NCBI GenBank assembly: GCA_029249445.1
Contig: JAQWHI010000006.1
Coordinates: 62,001 to 126,000, forward strand
Length of the DNA: 64,000 nucleotides
Direction: 5' to 3'
Source: Crocinitomicaceae bacterium
GTDB lineage: Bacteria; Bacteroidota; Bacteroidia; Flavobacteriales_D; Crocinitomicaceae
Below the pieces are notes generated by a model. The model had not been told where the DNA came from. It made no database searches and worked only from the letters and a program-made list of their open reading frames with translations. Each line of letters starts with the position of its first letter. The stretch's first letter is position 1. Positions 8,752-16,432 of this stretch are shown piece by piece. A program made the position numbers and the translations under genes.

Positions 8752-10011
8752 TTATTGGGTAAACATGACCCACAGAAAACAAGCTGCAAAGCCAACTAGA
8801 AATAGAATTCCCGCCCAGCTCAACAACCTAAGCCAAAATTTAGGTTTGTATTCAGGACCAATATACCTTCCTGTAACCAACCTGAAATTCACTATTGCTA
8901 TTACGGGAGCAATAAGAAAGCTTATAGTCATAGCTAAATCTACTAAAGACTTCAGGTGTTTTCCGAAAAAGAAAACAAGTGCAAAAGAACCAATGGCAAC
9001 ACTAAGTATTGAAATGGAATAAATACTTCCGTGTGATTTGGTTGTATCCTGCTGTAAAAAAAGCTCTGACGTACGTTGTAAACTTCTACCATACCCATCA
9101 AAAACAGCAATACACGTTCCAAACATAATTGAAAAGGTAGCCGCTGCGATTACAATATAACTCCATTCGCCAATGAACTCGGTAAACATTCCGATAATTG
9201 AATGAGAAAAAGCTGCGGAGCCATCAGGAATAACAGTGTCTGAACCATAGAGCATATAAGCACCCAGCGTGACAAAACAAATGGCAAGAAGCGCTGAAAT
9301 AATGTAACCAAGATTAAAATCTCTCAATGTTTCTTTCAATGTTGGCCGGTATCCCGTTTGTTTAATTCTTTCAATCGTCCAAAGGCTATTCCAAGTACTT
9401 AAGTCCACTGCTGTTGGCATCCACCCCATCAAAGCAACAATAAACATAATACTTCCACTTGACGTAAGACTAGGAGCTTCAAAGCCCTCAGAAGTTCCAC
9501 TAGGACCCTTTACTAAGGCCAAAAAAAATGCAAGCAGCGTCGATAAAAGCAAAACACTTCCTATAATTTTTACTAATGAATCCAAGATGTTGTATTTACC
9601 AAAAATTAATATCCCGGTACAAATTGTAAACAATCCTAATGTAGCCGCTGTTCCATATTCTGTCAAACCAAATAGGTTTTGAAGGAATCCAGAAGTAACA
9701 GCTCCGACAGTAGCGCAAACAAAAAACATACTTCCTACCGTGATTAAAAAATATAGGCACAGCATCCAATTCCCCATTCGCTTATAGCCATCAATCAAAC
9801 TCTCCCCTGTCGCATTAGCATACCTACTTCCGAATTCAAAAAATGGATATTTAAAAATGTTTGCAGCCAAAATAAAAGGAAGTAATGCAAATCCAAAATT
9901 TGCCCCAGCTCGGGCACTCTGGACGAGATGAGAAACACCAATTGCTGTACTAGCAAATAATATTCCTGGACCTAATGTTTTTATAAAACGTTTGGATTTT
10001 TCGTTCCTCAT
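8752..10011 (-). CDS. Divergent NRAMP-superfamily transporter lacking the DPGN motif
   Basis: This polytopic membrane protein of 419 residues has about 11 hydrophobic helices. The start GPGILFAS (residues 14-21) and the FGF spacing align with TM1 of NRAMP Mn/Fe transporters. The metal-binding DPGN, however, is replaced by GVSH (residues 25-28), and the TM6 MPH is replaced by MPT (198-200). Classical Mn2+/Fe2+ coordination through Asp and Asn is therefore impossible as drawn. It belongs to an NRAMP side-branch whose substrate I cannot assign. It starts 3 bases after the stop of the AtoE-type transporter gene, and the two are clearly co-transcribed. Confidence 0.82.
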   Translation of the reverse strand: MRNEKSKRFIKTLGPGILFASTAIGVSHLVQSARAGANFGFALLPFILAANIFKYPFFEFGSRYANATGESLIDGYKRMGNWMLCLYFLITVGSMFFVCATVGAVTSGFLQNLFGLTEYGTAATLGLFTICTGILIFGKYNILDSLVKIIGSVLLLSTLLAFFLALVKGPSGTSEGFEAPSLTSSGSIMFIVALMGWMPTAVDLSTWNSLWTIERIKQTGYRPTLKETLRDFNLGYIISALLAICFVTLGAYMLYGSDTVIPDGSAAFSHSIIGMFTEFIGEWSYIVIAAATFSIMFGTCIAVFDGYGRSLQRTSELFLQQDTTKSHGSIYSISILSVAIGSFALVFFFGKHLKSLVDLAMTISFLIAPVIAIVNFRLVTGRYIGPEYKPKFWLRLLSWAGILFLVGFAACFLWVMFTQ

Positions 10012-10014
10012 AAT

Positions 10015-11406
10015 TTAAAAAAGTAACAAGACGGCTGCAAAGATGAAACTACCTACTACCATAAGTGCAAGCGTGTATGGTAAAATAGATTTTGCCTTCA
10101 AGCCAGTTATACCAAGCAAAGGTAACGCCCAAAAAGGCTGAAGCATATTTGTCAATTGATCGCCATAAGATAACGCCATAATTGCTTTTGGAAGGTCAAC
10201 TCCCAGCTCAGCAGCAGCTTTGATAATAATAGGGCCTTGTATCGTCCACTGCCCTCCGCCGCTAGGAACAAAAATATTTACCACACCTGAACTAAAAAAG
10301 GTGTAGAGAGGAAAAGTCAAATCACTTGAGATTTCTGAAAAGTAATTTGCCATGTCTTGAACCATTCCTGAATGTTTCATGATTCCCATAATTCCGAAAT
10401 AAAGTGGAAACTGAATAAGAATCCCTGCAGTTCCACCAATTGCTCGATCAACCCCACTTAAAAACGATTTTATCGATCCGTGCAGACTTAAACAAAGACC
10501 CAAAAGAATCAAATTGATAAAATTGGGTGTAATAAACCCCAATCCTTTTTCAGGATAACCAATGGCCGCAACATATCCCGAATAGGTCAATAAAACAAGA
10601 CCAAAGAATAGCGCGAAATGAAAAGATCGATCCAAACGTTCTGCACCCTGAACTCCAACCTCAGAATTCAAAACAAGTTCTTTTTGAATTGATGGCAAAT
10701 TTGTCGTCTCTTGAGAACGCTTTCCAAGCCAATACATAAACAAAGGGAGTACCACGAGTAAAACAATTATGGTAACCGAATTCATCGCACCAAATATTGT
10801 ATCTGACATGGAAATATTCGATGGAAATTGAGAAAGTTGATCTGATCCCGAAATACCATCCATCATATTGGAAATGTGATTGTCCTCTGCAGCCATTATT
10901 GAAGCAGTACCCGAAATTCCACCATGCCAAACCATCAATCCACTATATCCGGCAGCACCGATAAGCGAATAATTTAAGGTAACCCCTCTTTTTACTGCAT
11001 GTTCTCCTACTTTTCTTGCTAAAATTGCTCCAAAAATCAGCCCCAAACCCCAATTAAAAAGTGAAGTACATATGGTGAGAAATGTGACTATTAGGGCAGC
11101 ATTTGCAGTTGTGTTACAATACTGAGTTGCATAGCCAATAAATCGATCAATCGGCTTTGTCAGTGCCAAAACATGACCAAGCACCAACATTAACATCATC
11201 TGAATGGCAAAAGCTAACAATTTCGTCTCCCAAAGTCCTTGTTGCCAAAAATTGAGTAATTCAACACCTCTTGACCATCCACTTGAATGAGAAGCTGTTG
11301 TGATCCATGCCAAAACAAATGTAACCACCGTTAACAACAAAGCAATGCTAAACGGCGAAGGCAGCAACGACTTAAACATTTTTTCTATCCCTGAAAATAG
11401 TTTCAT
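10015..11406 (-). CDS. Short-chain fatty acid / carboxylate transporter, AtoE family
   Basis: This 463-residue inner-membrane protein has about 12 hydrophobic segments and the AtoE-type blocks FNWGLGLIFGAILAR, VWHGGISGTASIMAA, FVPSGGGQWTIQGPI and LSYGDQLTNMLQPFWALPLL. E. coli AtoE imports short-chain fatty acids such as butyrate or acetoacetate. The actual substrate here is inferred. It is the first gene of a two-gene leftward operon with the NRAMP-type transporter and is divergent from ribD. Confidence 0.88.
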   Translation of the reverse strand: MKLFSGIEKMFKSLLPSPFSIALLLTVVTFVLAWITTASHSSGWSRGVELLNFWQQGLWETKLLAFAIQMMLMLVLGHVLALTKPIDRFIGYATQYCNTTANAALIVTFLTICTSLFNWGLGLIFGAILARKVGEHAVKRGVTLNYSLIGAAGYSGLMVWHGGISGTASIMAAEDNHISNMMDGISGSDQLSQFPSNISMSDTIFGAMNSVTIIVLLVVLPLFMYWLGKRSQETTNLPSIQKELVLNSEVGVQGAERLDRSFHFALFFGLVLLTYSGYVAAIGYPEKGLGFITPNFINLILLGLCLSLHGSIKSFLSGVDRAIGGTAGILIQFPLYFGIMGIMKHSGMVQDMANYFSEISSDLTFPLYTFFSSGVVNIFVPSGGGQWTIQGPIIIKAAAELGVDLPKAIMALSYGDQLTNMLQPFWALPLLGITGLKAKSILPYTLALMVVGSFIFAAVLLLF

Positions 11407-11481
11407 AAGTGAACCTCAATAAACCCTACGAAAATAGGAATGATTGTCACATTCTCATCTTATTATAACTAAATTCGTTTT

Positions 11482-12516
11482 ATGATAACCGATGAACAAT
11501 TCATGAGGCGCTGTATACAATTGGCGTTAATGGGTAAAGGCAATGTTGCTCCAAACCCACTTGTCGGTGCTCTAATAGTATTAGAAAATAAGGTCATTGC
11601 TGAAGGGTACCATCAGAAATATGGCGAAGCCCATGCAGAGGTTAATGCTATTGATGCAATAGAAGATAAAGCAGTTCTGTCAAAATCAACGCTCTATGTG
11701 AGTCTCGAACCCTGTGCACATTTCGGAAAAACTCCTCCATGTGCCGATCTAATTGTAGAACACTCCTTCAAACGAGTTGTAATTGGTTGTTACGATACAT
11801 TTGATCAAGTTGCTGGCAAAGGGGTAGCAAGATTAAAAAATGCAGGAATTGATGTTAGCGTTGGGGTGCTAGAGAACGAATGTCGTGAATTGAACAAACA
11901 CTTCTTTACATTTCATGAGAAAAGCCGACCTTTTGTTTTTTTGAAGTGGGCACAAACAGCTCAAGGATTTATGGACGATGGGGATAACAATAAAAGCACC
12001 CAAAAAATCACATGGATTTCTGCACCTGAAGTTCGATCGTTGACCCACCAGTGGCGTGCTGAACATACAGCAATTCTCGTTGGTAAAAACACGATCCAAA
12101 ATGACAATCCAAAATTAACTGTGCGGGAGGTCGATGGAAAAAATCCAATCCGAATCATATTAGACACAAAAGCATCTCTAAATGGACAGTTGAAATGTTC
12201 TGATGAAGAAGGAACAACAATCATTCTGAATACAGAAAAATCGGAAAAAAATGGTCCTATCGACTATATCAAAATTAAAGACATGCAACCGAAAACAATT
12301 CTGCATGAACTCTTTAAACGAAACATCCAATCAGTTCTTATCGAGGGCGGAGCAGCAACACTCGACACTTTTATTAAAAGTAATCTTTGGGATGAAGCAT
12401 GCGTGATTACTGGACAAATCGAGTTTGAATCAGGAACAAGGGCACCGAAACTCGCTGGGGATTATACAACTCAAAAACACTTTGGAGACCTCATTCACTA
12501 TTACCGAAACACATGA
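11482..12516 (+). CDS. ribD: Bifunctional riboflavin deaminase/reductase RibD
   Basis: RibD catalyses the second and third steps of riboflavin synthesis: deamination of the GTP-derived pyrimidine, then NADPH-dependent reduction of its ribosyl chain. The deaminase zinc site is HAE at residues 51-53, with EPC at 76-78 and Cys87 (GKTPPCADL). The reductase half follows from about residue 145, with WISAPEVRSLTHQWRAEHTAILVGKNTI and IEGGAATLDTFI. The length of 344 residues is normal. It overlaps the DMT permease gene by 4 bases. A near -7 box, TAAATTCG, ends 4 bases before the ATG. Confidence 0.96.
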   Translation: MITDEQFMRRCIQLALMGKGNVAPNPLVGALIVLENKVIAEGYHQKYGEAHAEVNAIDAIEDKAVLSKSTLYVSLEPCAHFGKTPPCADLIVEHSFKRVVIGCYDTFDQVAGKGVARLKNAGIDVSVGVLENECRELNKHFFTFHEKSRPFVFLKWAQTAQGFMDDGDNNKSTQKITWISAPEVRSLTHQWRAEHTAILVGKNTIQNDNPKLTVREVDGKNPIRIILDTKASLNGQLKCSDEEGTTIILNTEKSEKNGPIDYIKIKDMQPKTILHELFKRNIQSVLIEGGAATLDTFIKSNLWDEACVITGQIEFESGTRAPKLAGDYTTQKHFGDLIHYYRNT

Positions 12517-13373
12517 TTCCGCTACTGCTATCTATTCTTAGTTCAAGTGCCATCTTCGCCATATTCAAACTGTTCGAAAGGTTCAAGATAGATACATTTC
12601 AAGCAATTGTATTTAACTATTTCACAGCCTTTTTTATTGGCATCATACTATATGGACATCAATGGAATGAGAAAGGGTTTGACGAGATATCTTGGTTTTT
12701 TTATGCGGTAATTTGCGCTTTACTTTTTATTGGATTGTTTTTAATAATGGGGAGAAGTTCTCAAATTAATGGAGTAGCATCTACATCTGTTGCTGTCAAA
12801 ATGAGTACCGCAATCTCAATAATATTGATGATTGTTGGATATTCAGAGAAATTTACAGCTCTCAAGGCTTCAGGAATTCTTCTTGCATTAGTCAGTGTGT
12901 TTTTAGTTTCTTATACCAAGGGTAAAAAAGCTCCAGCATCTTGGATGTTACTTGTTCTATTTTTTGGAAGCGGGACATTGGACTTTGTATTAAATTATGT
13001 TCAAAATTTTGAATTAAAAACGATATCGACAGCACTTTTTTCTGCTTTTGCATTGGGGCTAGCAGGTGTCTTAGGGGCTCTTATTCTATCGGTTCGAATC
13101 ATTCAAGGCAGTACCAAAATTGAACTCAAAAATATAGCCGCGGGCATTGTGCTTGGAATTCCAAATTACTTCTCCATTTATTTGCTTATCCACTCCTACC
13201 GAACAACTGGATGGCAAGACTCCACCGTTTTAGCAGTTACAAATGTATCCGTTGTCCTGTTGTCATCATTGATAGGCTTTCTTGCTTTTGAAGAAAATGC
13301 AACTTCACGCAAAATTATAGGACTGATTTCCGCTATATTAGCTATCGTGATCTTGTCTTTAGCAAACAAATAA
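12513..13373 (+). CDS. EamA/DMT-family permease
   Basis: This 286-residue protein has about ten predicted transmembrane helices in two repeats, typical of the drug/metabolite transporter superfamily. Its closing segment ends in ISAILAIVILSLANK. It overlaps ribD by 4 bases (ATGA), so the pair is co-translated. Transport of riboflavin, a precursor or an unrelated metabolite cannot be decided from the sequence. The next gene starts only 6 bases after the stop. Confidence 0.85.
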   Translation: MIPLLLSILSSSAIFAIFKLFERFKIDTFQAIVFNYFTAFFIGIILYGHQWNEKGFDEISWFFYAVICALLFIGLFLIMGRSSQINGVASTSVAVKMSTAISIILMIVGYSEKFTALKASGILLALVSVFLVSYTKGKKAPASWMLLVLFFGSGTLDFVLNYVQNFELKTISTALFSAFALGLAGVLGALILSVRIIQGSTKIELKNIAAGIVLGIPNYFSIYLLIHSYRTTGWQDSTVLAVTNVSVVLLSSLIGFLAFEENATSRKIIGLISAILAIVILSLANK

Positions 13374-13379
13374 AAAATT

Positions 13380-14234
13380 ATGACCATTTATCCATTAAAT
13401 ACAGGAAACTTTAAATTGGACGGAGGAGCAATGTTTGGTGTTGTCCCAAAGAGCCTTTGGTCAAGGACAAACCCTGCCGACAGCAACAACATGTGCGATT
13501 GGACAATGCGCTCATTACTTATTGAAGATGGCGACCGACTTATCCTAATAGATACTGGAATAGGTGATAAACAATCTGAAAAATTCTTCTCTTATTATTT
13601 TCTGTCGGATCAAAATAGTTTGAAGCCAAATCTCAATCAATTGGGTTTCGGTATCGACGACATCACAGACGTATTTCTTACTCATCTGCATTTCGATCAT
13701 TGTGGTGGTGCAATTCAATGGAACAAAGACCGAACTGGATTTGAACCCGTCTTTAAAAATGCGACATATTGGAGCACGGAAAATCACTGGAAATGGGCAA
13801 CTGAACCCAACCCTAGAGAAAAAGCCTCATTCTTAAAGGAAAATATACTACCAATCGAAGAGAGTGGTCAATTGCAGTTCATTAATAGAAACGGTGACTA
13901 CACCTCCAACGTATTTAATAATTTTGACGTATTGTTTGTTGATGGACACACAGAGAGTATGATGATCCCTCATATTCATTTTAAAGGAAAAACAATTGCA
14001 TTCATGGCAGATCTGCTCCCAAGTACTGGACATATTCCTCTTCCTTATGTCATGGGATATGACACACGCCCATTGCTAACATTGACTGAAAAAGAAAAAT
14101 TTCTAAAAACTGCAGCCAACAATGACCTCGTTCTTTTTTTAGAACATGATATCATAAATGAATGTGCAACTGTAACCAACACAGATCGTGGCGTTCGCCT
14201 ATCTGAAACACACAAATTTTCTGATTTATTCTAA
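13380..14234 (+). CDS. Metallo-beta-lactamase-fold hydrolase
   Basis: This soluble 284-residue protein carries the metal-binding HxHxDH motif THLHFDHCGG (His102, His104, Asp106, His107). Further ligands are plausible at DGHTESM, MADLLPS and LEHD near the end. The general architecture resembles AHL-lactonase-like and other small-ester hydrolases, but I cannot name the substrate. It is the third gene of the ribD operon by spacing. No signal peptide is visible, so it is probably cytoplasmic. Confidence 0.88.
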   Translation: MTIYPLNTGNFKLDGGAMFGVVPKSLWSRTNPADSNNMCDWTMRSLLIEDGDRLILIDTGIGDKQSEKFFSYYFLSDQNSLKPNLNQLGFGIDDITDVFLTHLHFDHCGGAIQWNKDRTGFEPVFKNATYWSTENHWKWATEPNPREKASFLKENILPIEESGQLQFINRNGDYTSNVFNNFDVLFVDGHTESMMIPHIHFKGKTIAFMADLLPSTGHIPLPYVMGYDTRPLLTLTEKEKFLKTAANNDLVLFLEHDIINECATVTNTDRGVRLSETHKFSDLF

Positions 14235-14270
14235 ATCTTTATACCTTAACCTCATTAAAGTCAATCTACT

Positions 14271-15338
14271 ATGGATCAATACTTAATTCAAATCCTGAAA
14301 GAAACAAATACGATCATCATTCCAGATCTAGGAGCGCTAACAATAACAAGTGAAGAACAAAATGAGATTATGCTTATGCCCTTCCTCAAACACGACGATG
14401 GTAAGCTCGCAAATCACATCGCAGAAAAAGAGGGGATTGATGGTGTTGAAGCCAAAAACATTGTCGCCAAACATGTTCGTGAAATCAAGGCAAAATTGGA
14501 TCAAGGTGATACCTATGTGATTTTTGAGCTTGGAACGTTTAGCAAAGGAAATGATGGAGAAATTCAATTTACCAATTGGAAGGCTTCTAGTATGAATGTA
14601 GCAGGTGTTGAAAAAGTCAAGAAAGAAGAAATCAAATTACCATCAGAAGATAAACCGACAGAAATAGGAGTCCCAAAAATTTCAAGTACTGTGCATTCCA
14701 TGAATAATAGAACGGGTGTGCCGCGCAAAGAAATGAATGTTGCTGAAAAAGAGGAGCTATCGAAATCAGTAGATAAACTCAATGACCTCAAAAAGCAGCA
14801 AAAGAAAAATGAGTCGAAGAGGAAAGTACGTCCGGTATTTTATATCATTTTATTCATTTTTATAGTACTCACAGCAGGAGGAACCTATGTGTTTATTAAC
14901 TATGAAAATATCAAAGAACATGTCCCGTTCCTTTCAACTATTCGTCCATCTACAAAAGCATCAGTTGATGGTGGAGACACCAAAAAAGACAACGCATTAA
15001 TGGATGAAGTAGGTGAACGAAATGTAGAAGATGAAGTCTCTGAATTAGAGGAGGAAATCAAAAAAAATGATGTGGTACCTGACACTATCGAAGAAGAACC
15101 TTTGATTGACACACCATTCAAACCGTTCCATATCATAGCAGGAGCATTTGGTGCCAAACAAAATGCAATGCGACTGACTGAAAAAATTAAAGAAATGGGA
15201 TATCCCTGCACTACTTTTGAGAGAGGAAAAATGACTATGGTTTGCGTTCAGTCTTTCGAAACGAATGCTGAGGCCTTATCGGCAATAATATCAATCAAGG
15301 AAGATGTTCCTGCCGCGTGGATTCTCAAATGGTTGTAA
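14271..15338 (+). CDS. HU (CCDC81-like)-SPOR membrane protein
   Basis: This 355-residue protein starts with two small HU-like/CCDC81-type domains (residues 1-105: IPDLGALTI and FELGTFSKGNDGEIQFTNW). A charged linker, one transmembrane helix at about 188-210, an acidic linker and a C-terminal SPOR domain at about 283-355 (FHIIAGAFGAKQNAMRL) follow. SPOR domains bind denuded septal peptidoglycan and HU-like domains bind DNA or protein. The topology puts HU inside and SPOR in the periplasm. A link between nucleoid and division site is an inference. It is a known Bacteroidota architecture without a settled role. Confidence 0.85.
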   Translation: MDQYLIQILKETNTIIIPDLGALTITSEEQNEIMLMPFLKHDDGKLANHIAEKEGIDGVEAKNIVAKHVREIKAKLDQGDTYVIFELGTFSKGNDGEIQFTNWKASSMNVAGVEKVKKEEIKLPSEDKPTEIGVPKISSTVHSMNNRTGVPRKEMNVAEKEELSKSVDKLNDLKKQQKKNESKRKVRPVFYIILFIFIVLTAGGTYVFINYENIKEHVPFLSTIRPSTKASVDGGDTKKDNALMDEVGERNVEDEVSELEEEIKKNDVVPDTIEEEPLIDTPFKPFHIIAGAFGAKQNAMRLTEKIKEMGYPCTTFERGKMTMVCVQSFETNAEALSAIISIKEDVPAAWILKWL

Positions 15339-15340
15339 TT

Positions 15341-16339
15341 TCATATAAGGTGCATAAGGTCAATTAACCGATTAGAATATCCCGCCTCGTTATCGTACCA
15401 CCCGACAATTTTAACCATCTTTCCAATTACGCTTGTAAGCTGGGCATCAAAAATGCAACTGTTCGAGTTTCCAATGATGTCAACTGATACAATTGGGTCT
15501 TCTGTATAACCCAAAATCCCATTTAAATCTTCATTTGCGGCTTTTTTCATCGCTGCATTAATCTGCGCTTCATTTGGAGGATTCGTCACCACCAAAGTCA
15601 GATCTGTCAATGACCCATCTGGAACGGGGACTCGAATTCCGCAGCCTCCTATGTGTCCTTCCAATTCAGGGAATATTTTTGCAATTGCCTTCGCTGCGCC
15701 TGTTGTTGTTGGAACAATTGACTCTGCTGCAGCCCTTGCTCTTCGTAAATCTTTGTGCGGAGCATCATGCAAACGCTGATCAGAAGTATAGCTATGCACA
15801 GTAGTAATAAATGCACTTTCTATGGTGCAAAGTTCCTTGATGACCTGAAGCATTGGGGCAGCCGAATTTGTTGTGCATGAGGCATTAGAAATAATCTCAT
15901 CATTAGGCGTCAATAAGTGATCATTGACTCCCAAAACAACCGTCTTTATATCATTCGAAATTGGAGGAGCTGATAAAATAACTTTCTTTGCTCCGCCTTT
16001 TAGATGTTTCGCAGCCAAATCCCTTGTTCTGAACAATCCCGTTGCTTCAATTACATACTCCACTCCAAGTTCCTTCCAAGGAATTTTTTCCGGATTTTTT
16101 TCAGAAACAAACAGTATCTCTTTGCCATTATCAAAAATTAATCTGTTTTTTTCAACTCTAAATGCTTGCTTTAAACCGCGATGAACACTATCGTATTTAA
16201 ACAAATGAGCCAAAGTATGTATATCGGACAAATCGTTTACCACCGCAACATCAATACTCGAATCATTTAAGGACATACGAGTGAAGTATCTGCCTATTCG
16301 CCCAAAACCATTGATTCCGATTTTCTTCATTTTTGACAT
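15341..16339 (-). CDS. gap: Glyceraldehyde-3-phosphate dehydrogenase, type I
   Basis: This enzyme oxidises glyceraldehyde-3-phosphate with NAD(P) in glycolysis and works in reverse in gluconeogenesis. The Rossmann motif INGFGRIGR starts at residue 9, the catalytic Cys155 lies in SNASCTTNS, and the substrate loop carries TVHSYTSDQRLHD. WYDNEAGYS is at the C-terminus. The length of 332 residues is normal. A start three codons later (MKKIGING) is equally possible. It converges with the HU-SPOR gene, with only 2 bases between the stops. Confidence 0.96.
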   Translation of the reverse strand: MSKMKKIGINGFGRIGRYFTRMSLNDSSIDVAVVNDLSDIHTLAHLFKYDSVHRGLKQAFRVEKNRLIFDNGKEILFVSEKNPEKIPWKELGVEYVIEATGLFRTRDLAAKHLKGGAKKVILSAPPISNDIKTVVLGVNDHLLTPNDEIISNASCTTNSAAPMLQVIKELCTIESAFITTVHSYTSDQRLHDAPHKDLRRARAAAESIVPTTTGAAKAIAKIFPELEGHIGGCGIRVPVPDGSLTDLTLVVTNPPNEAQINAAMKKAANEDLNGILGYTEDPIVSVDIIGNSNSCIFDAQLTSVIGKMVKIVGWYDNEAGYSNRLIDLMHLI

Positions 16340-16385
16340 ATTGATGTAAAATTAATGGATTAATTCATATGAAACATCTTCACAT

Positions 16386-16412
16386 AAAAAAAGGGACAAT
16401 CAAAATTGCCCC
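16386..16412 (-). terminator. Intrinsic terminator after the T9SS substrate gene
   Basis: GGGACAAT (16393-16400) pairs with ATTGCCCC (16405-16412), with one mismatch and a 4-base loop. Seven A precede it on the plus strand (16386-16392), giving a U run on the minus-strand transcript. It separates the leftward T9SS gene from the leftward gap gene. Confidence 0.75.
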
Positions 16413-16432
16413 CTCTTTTATATTCTTGTTTT

